Translations under genes and position numbers: made by a program | Notes under the pieces: generated by a model | Told to the model about the DNA's origin: nothing | What the model saw: only the letters and a program-made list of their open reading frames with translations | Database searches by the model: none | Assembly (NCBI GenBank): GCA_041736705.1 | Contig: JBGSTC010000023.1 | Coordinates: 1 to 53,320, forward strand | DNA from: GWE2-51-13 sp041736705 | GTDB lineage: Bacteria; Bacillota_I; Bacilli_A; Erysipelotrichales; Erysipelotrichaceae | Reading direction: 5' to 3' | DNA length: 53,320 nt | In this document: in pieces, positions 50,976 to 53,320 of the stretch | Layout: every line of letters starts with the position of its first letter | How positions within the stretch are numbered: the stretch's first letter is position 1

Positions 50976-52412
50976 ATGCACACACAAGACATTACGATGA
51001 TGACCGACTTTTATGAATTCACGATGGCCTATGCCTACTTCAAGGAGAAACGGCACGAAGAAATCGCCTATTTCGATATGTTCATCCGCCGGATCCCCGA
51101 TGGCGGCGGATATTTGATCTTCAACGGGTTGAACCGATTGATCGAAGCGATCCAGAGTTTCCGCTTCACCGAGGAACAGTTGACCTATCTGCAACGTTCC
51201 AACGTGTTCGACGACGAGTTCATCGATTACCTGCGTCATTTGAAACTGAACCTGGATATCTGGTCGGTGGAAGAAGGCATGCCGGTGTTTGAAAACGAAC
51301 CCTTGGTGACCGTCAGAGGTACCTACATCCAAGCCCAGTTGATCGAAACCTTGCTTCTGTTATGCGTGAACTATCCGATCCTGATCACGACCAAAGCCAG
51401 TCGGATCGTGACGGCGGCACGCGGTCGCGCCATCATGGAATTCGGTGCGCGTCGTGCGCAAGGCATGGATGCTTCGCTTGAAGGCGCCCGTGCAGCCGTG
51501 ATCGCCGGATGCGTCGGTACGTCCTGCACCCTGGCCGGGATGAAGTTCGGGATCCCCATTTCGGGGACCATCGCCCATAGCTATATCCAACTGCATGAGA
51601 GCGAATATGCCGCCTTCTTGAGTTACTCGCAGATCCAACCGCAAAACGCGATCTTGTTGGTGGATACGTATGATACGCTGAAAAGCGGCGTTCCCAACGC
51701 GATCAAGGTCGCGCACGATTTCCTGATCCCCAACGGATATCGTTTGAAAGGCATCCGCCTCGACAGCGGCGACTTGGCCTATCTTTCCAAACGGGCGCGG
51801 AAGATGCTTGACGATGCCGGCTTGACGGATTGTAAGATCTTGGCGTCCAATTCACTGGATGAAGAAATCATCGACGACTTGATATTGCAGGATGCGAAGA
51901 TCGATTCGTTCGGGGTCGGGGAAAACCTGATCACATCGAAGTCTTCCCCCGTCTTGGGCGGCGTCTATAAAGTGGTCGCCTACGAAAAAGACGGCGACAT
52001 CGTACCGAAGATCAAAATCAGCGAAAACATCGAGAAAATCACCAATCCGGGATTCAAGAAACTAATCCGTTTCTATGATAAGGACACCCATAAAGCGCTG
52101 GGCGACTTGGTCTGCATGGCGGATGAAGTCATCCCCTATGACAGCTATACCCTCTTTGATCCCGTGACCCCGTGGAAAAAGAAGGTCATCACCAACTATA
52201 CCTACAAACAACTCCAAGTCCCGGTCTTCGTGAATGGCAATCTCGTGTATAAGACCCGGGATACGCTTCAGACGCGAGATTTCTGCAAAGAACAGATGGA
52301 GACCATGTGGGATGAAGTCAAGCGTCTGCGCAACCCGCATCGCTATTACGTCGACCTCTCGCAAACCTTATGGAACCTGAAGAACAGAATGATCGAAGAA
52401 AACCGGAAATAA
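50976..52412 (+). CDS. pncB: Nicotinate phosphoribosyltransferase
   Basis: A 478-residue enzyme of the longer bacterial type. It begins MTDFYEFTMAYAYF and has the EFGARRAQG loop, the SGTIAHSYIQLH segment with the phospho-His site, and RLDSGDLAYLSK. Two nicotinate steps (pncA then pncB) lead to NaMN for NAD salvage. The start follows the pncA stop by one base with GAGAG ahead. A terminator follows. Confidence 0.95.
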   Translation: MHTQDITMMTDFYEFTMAYAYFKEKRHEEIAYFDMFIRRIPDGGGYLIFNGLNRLIEAIQSFRFTEEQLTYLQRSNVFDDEFIDYLRHLKLNLDIWSVEEGMPVFENEPLVTVRGTYIQAQLIETLLLLCVNYPILITTKASRIVTAARGRAIMEFGARRAQGMDASLEGARAAVIAGCVGTSCTLAGMKFGIPISGTIAHSYIQLHESEYAAFLSYSQIQPQNAILLVDTYDTLKSGVPNAIKVAHDFLIPNGYRLKGIRLDSGDLAYLSKRARKMLDDAGLTDCKILASNSLDEEIIDDLILQDAKIDSFGVGENLITSKSSPVLGGVYKVVAYEKDGDIVPKIKISENIEKITNPGFKKLIRFYDKDTHKALGDLVCMADEVIPYDSYTLFDPVTPWKKKVITNYTYKQLQVPVFVNGNLVYKTRDTLQTRDFCKEQMETMWDEVKRLRNPHRYYVDLSQTLWNLKNRMIEENRK

Positions 52413-52428
52413 ACCAATGAAATTGTAG

Positions 52429-52459
52429 AAAACCGACGGAAGCGTCGGTTTTCTTTCTA
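52429..52459 (+). terminator. Terminator of pncA-pncB
   Basis: AAAACCGACG-GAAG-CGTCGGTTTT (52429-52452) then CTTTCT on the plus strand. Confidence 0.85.
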
Positions 52460-52495
52460 TCCTATTCATATCAGCAAAAACCGCCTTCAGAACCA

Positions 52496-52533
52496 ATAAA
52501 AAACACACTCCGAGAAATCCACGGAGTGTGTTT
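52496..52533 (-). terminator. Terminator of the nucleoside-type permease gene
   Basis: AAACACACTCCG/CGGAGTGTGTTT (52522-52533 with 52501-52512), then TTTATT on the minus strand, just after the permease stop codon. Confidence 0.85.
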
Positions 52534-52536
52534 GTC

Positions 52537-53320
52537 TTAACGTTTACCCGCGTCGTAGGGTTCCCCGGCGGCACGGGGCGCGGCGGAGTTCTTCGACGAG
52601 AAAGCCAATACGATCAAGGTTGCCAGATACGGGGTGATCTTGTAGATGGTGGGGTCCAGGCTAAGATCCGCCAAGAACGGAATGATGGTCGAGGTCGAGG
52701 CGATGGTCTTCATCATCCCGAAGAAGAAAGCGGCGAAGAGGATGCGCGAGGGTTTCCATTGACCGAAGATCAATACCGCCAACGCCAAGAACCCATAACC
52801 CAAAACACTGCCGCTGAAGTTGGTACTGATGGGGACGACGAAGATCAATCCGCCCAAGCCCGCCAAGGCACCCGACATCATGACGCCGGTATAGCGCATC
52901 TTGATGACGTTGATCCCGGCCGAATCGGCGGCTTGCGGATGTTCGCCGCAGGCACGAAGTCTAAGTCCGAATCGGGTCTTGTAAAGGATGATCGAGGCGA
53001 CCACCAGGATTCCGATCCCGATGTAGGTCGTGATGTAGACGTTTTGGAAAATCAGGTTCCCGATGACGGGGATATCGCCGAGCAAAGGTACCTTCGGAAT
53101 GCGGAAATTGTTTTCAAAGTCGATCTGCGAAACCCCTTGGACCATCCGTGCGGTATAAACCGCGAAAGCCGGGGCGAAGAGATTCAATGCGGTACCGGAA
53201 ATCGTCTGGTTCGCCTTCATGTTGATGGAGGCATAGGCGTGCAAGAGGGAGAAGAGAATCCCGACGAACATCGCGATGAACATGGCGAGGATGAAGAGAA
53301 GCTGAGGAGGGATCGTTCCT
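52537..53320 (-). CDS. ABC transporter permease, BmpA/NupQ (nucleoside) type, 5' end outside the window
   Basis: At least 261 residues of a membrane permease; the frame stays open through the right edge, so the N-terminus is missing. The family pattern SLLHAYASINMKANQTISGTALNL matches NupQ-type BPD_transp_2 permeases, followed by several helices, and GLRLRACGEHPQAADSAGIN is the cytoplasmic loop motif. It should be the last gene of a nucleoside ABC operon (lipoprotein, ATPase, two permeases) that continues beyond 53320. It ends in a strong terminator. Uptake of nucleosides would feed cdd, pdp and deoC in this window. Confidence 0.88.
   Translation of the reverse strand, partial: GTIPPQLLFILAMFIAMFVGILFSLLHAYASINMKANQTISGTALNLFAPAFAVYTARMVQGVSQIDFENNFRIPKVPLLGDIPVIGNLIFQNVYITTYIGIGILVVASIILYKTRFGLRLRACGEHPQAADSAGINVIKMRYTGVMMSGALAGLGGLIFVVPISTNFSGSVLGYGFLALAVLIFGQWKPSRILFAAFFFGMMKTIASTSTIIPFLADLSLDPTIYKITPYLATLIVLAFSSKNSAAPRAAGEPYDAGKR

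Noticed and set aside
1..53320. CRISPR arrays, prophage, insertion sequences or toxin-antitoxin pairs
   Set aside because: No regularly spaced repeats, transposase, integrase, phage structural genes or small paired toxin genes were seen; the region reads as chromosomal core.

Overview
The window is about 53 kb of dense, roughly 50% G+C chromosomal DNA from a walled, free-living-type member of the Bacillota. Gene order strongly recalls the conserved Bacilli core: a cmk-der-gpsA-HU block, efp, the comG operon, rpmG, ispG/cshB/ispH, trmK-sigA-dnaG-glyS-recO-era-cdd-dgkA-ybeY, phoH, rpsU, mtaB-rsmE, and scpA-scpB-rluB. TGA is used as a normal stop (many ATGA stop/start overlaps), so this is not the mycoplasma code. 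PBP2 and MurE show that peptidoglycan is made. The EF-P loop looks mollicute-like, so a walled relative of the Mollicutes (Izemoplasma/Acholeplasma/Erysipelotrichales neighbourhood) is my best guess, but this is inference only. I see no rRNA, tRNA, CRISPR, prophage or insertion sequence.

Layout. 0.2-2.9 kb: two uncharacterised exported or membrane-anchored proteins and a YugP-like membrane metallopeptidase. 2.9-7.1 kb: HU, gpsA, der, cmk and an unknown tail-anchored coiled-coil protein, the last four in one operon. 7.1-8.6 kb: an FMN riboswitch controlling the riboflavin transporter ribU, then efp with Met instead of Lys at the loop tip. 8.6-11.9 kb: a complete seven-gene comG competence-pilus operon. 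11.9-18.3 kb: MBL hydrolase, rpmG, PBP2, ispG, DEAD-box helicase, ispH (two steps of the MEP isoprenoid pathway). 18.3-22.0 kb: a MacB/FtsX-type ABC exporter with a long coiled-coil insert. 22.0-29.95 kb: a nine-gene macromolecular-synthesis operon (ybeY to trmK). 30.0-36.2 kb: a phosphate island (Na/Pi transporter, phoU, pstB, phoR, phoP, phoH) with PhoP-box-like arrays. 36.2-43.4 kb: rpsU and an eight-gene scpA-to-deoC operon with murE inside it. 43.5-46.9 kb: thyA-folA-plsC-pdp. 47.0-50.3 kb: a short SSB, acpS and an M16 peptidase pair. 50.4-52.4 kb: pncA-pncB for NAD salvage. Right edge: a truncated nucleoside-type ABC permease.

How it works together. Most genes sit in tightly coupled operons with ATGA/TAATG junctions and hairpin terminators that often use the last codons of a gene. 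Nucleoside use recurs (cdd, pdp, deoC, thyA, the NupQ-like permease), as do phosphate scavenging and DNA uptake (comG plus a tail-less SSB). Promoters often carry an extended -10 (TGGTATAAT) with a poor -35. No wholly new system was obvious. The best leads are the unmodifiable-looking EF-P, the PhoP-box arrays, and several conserved-looking genes of unknown function placed inside housekeeping operons.
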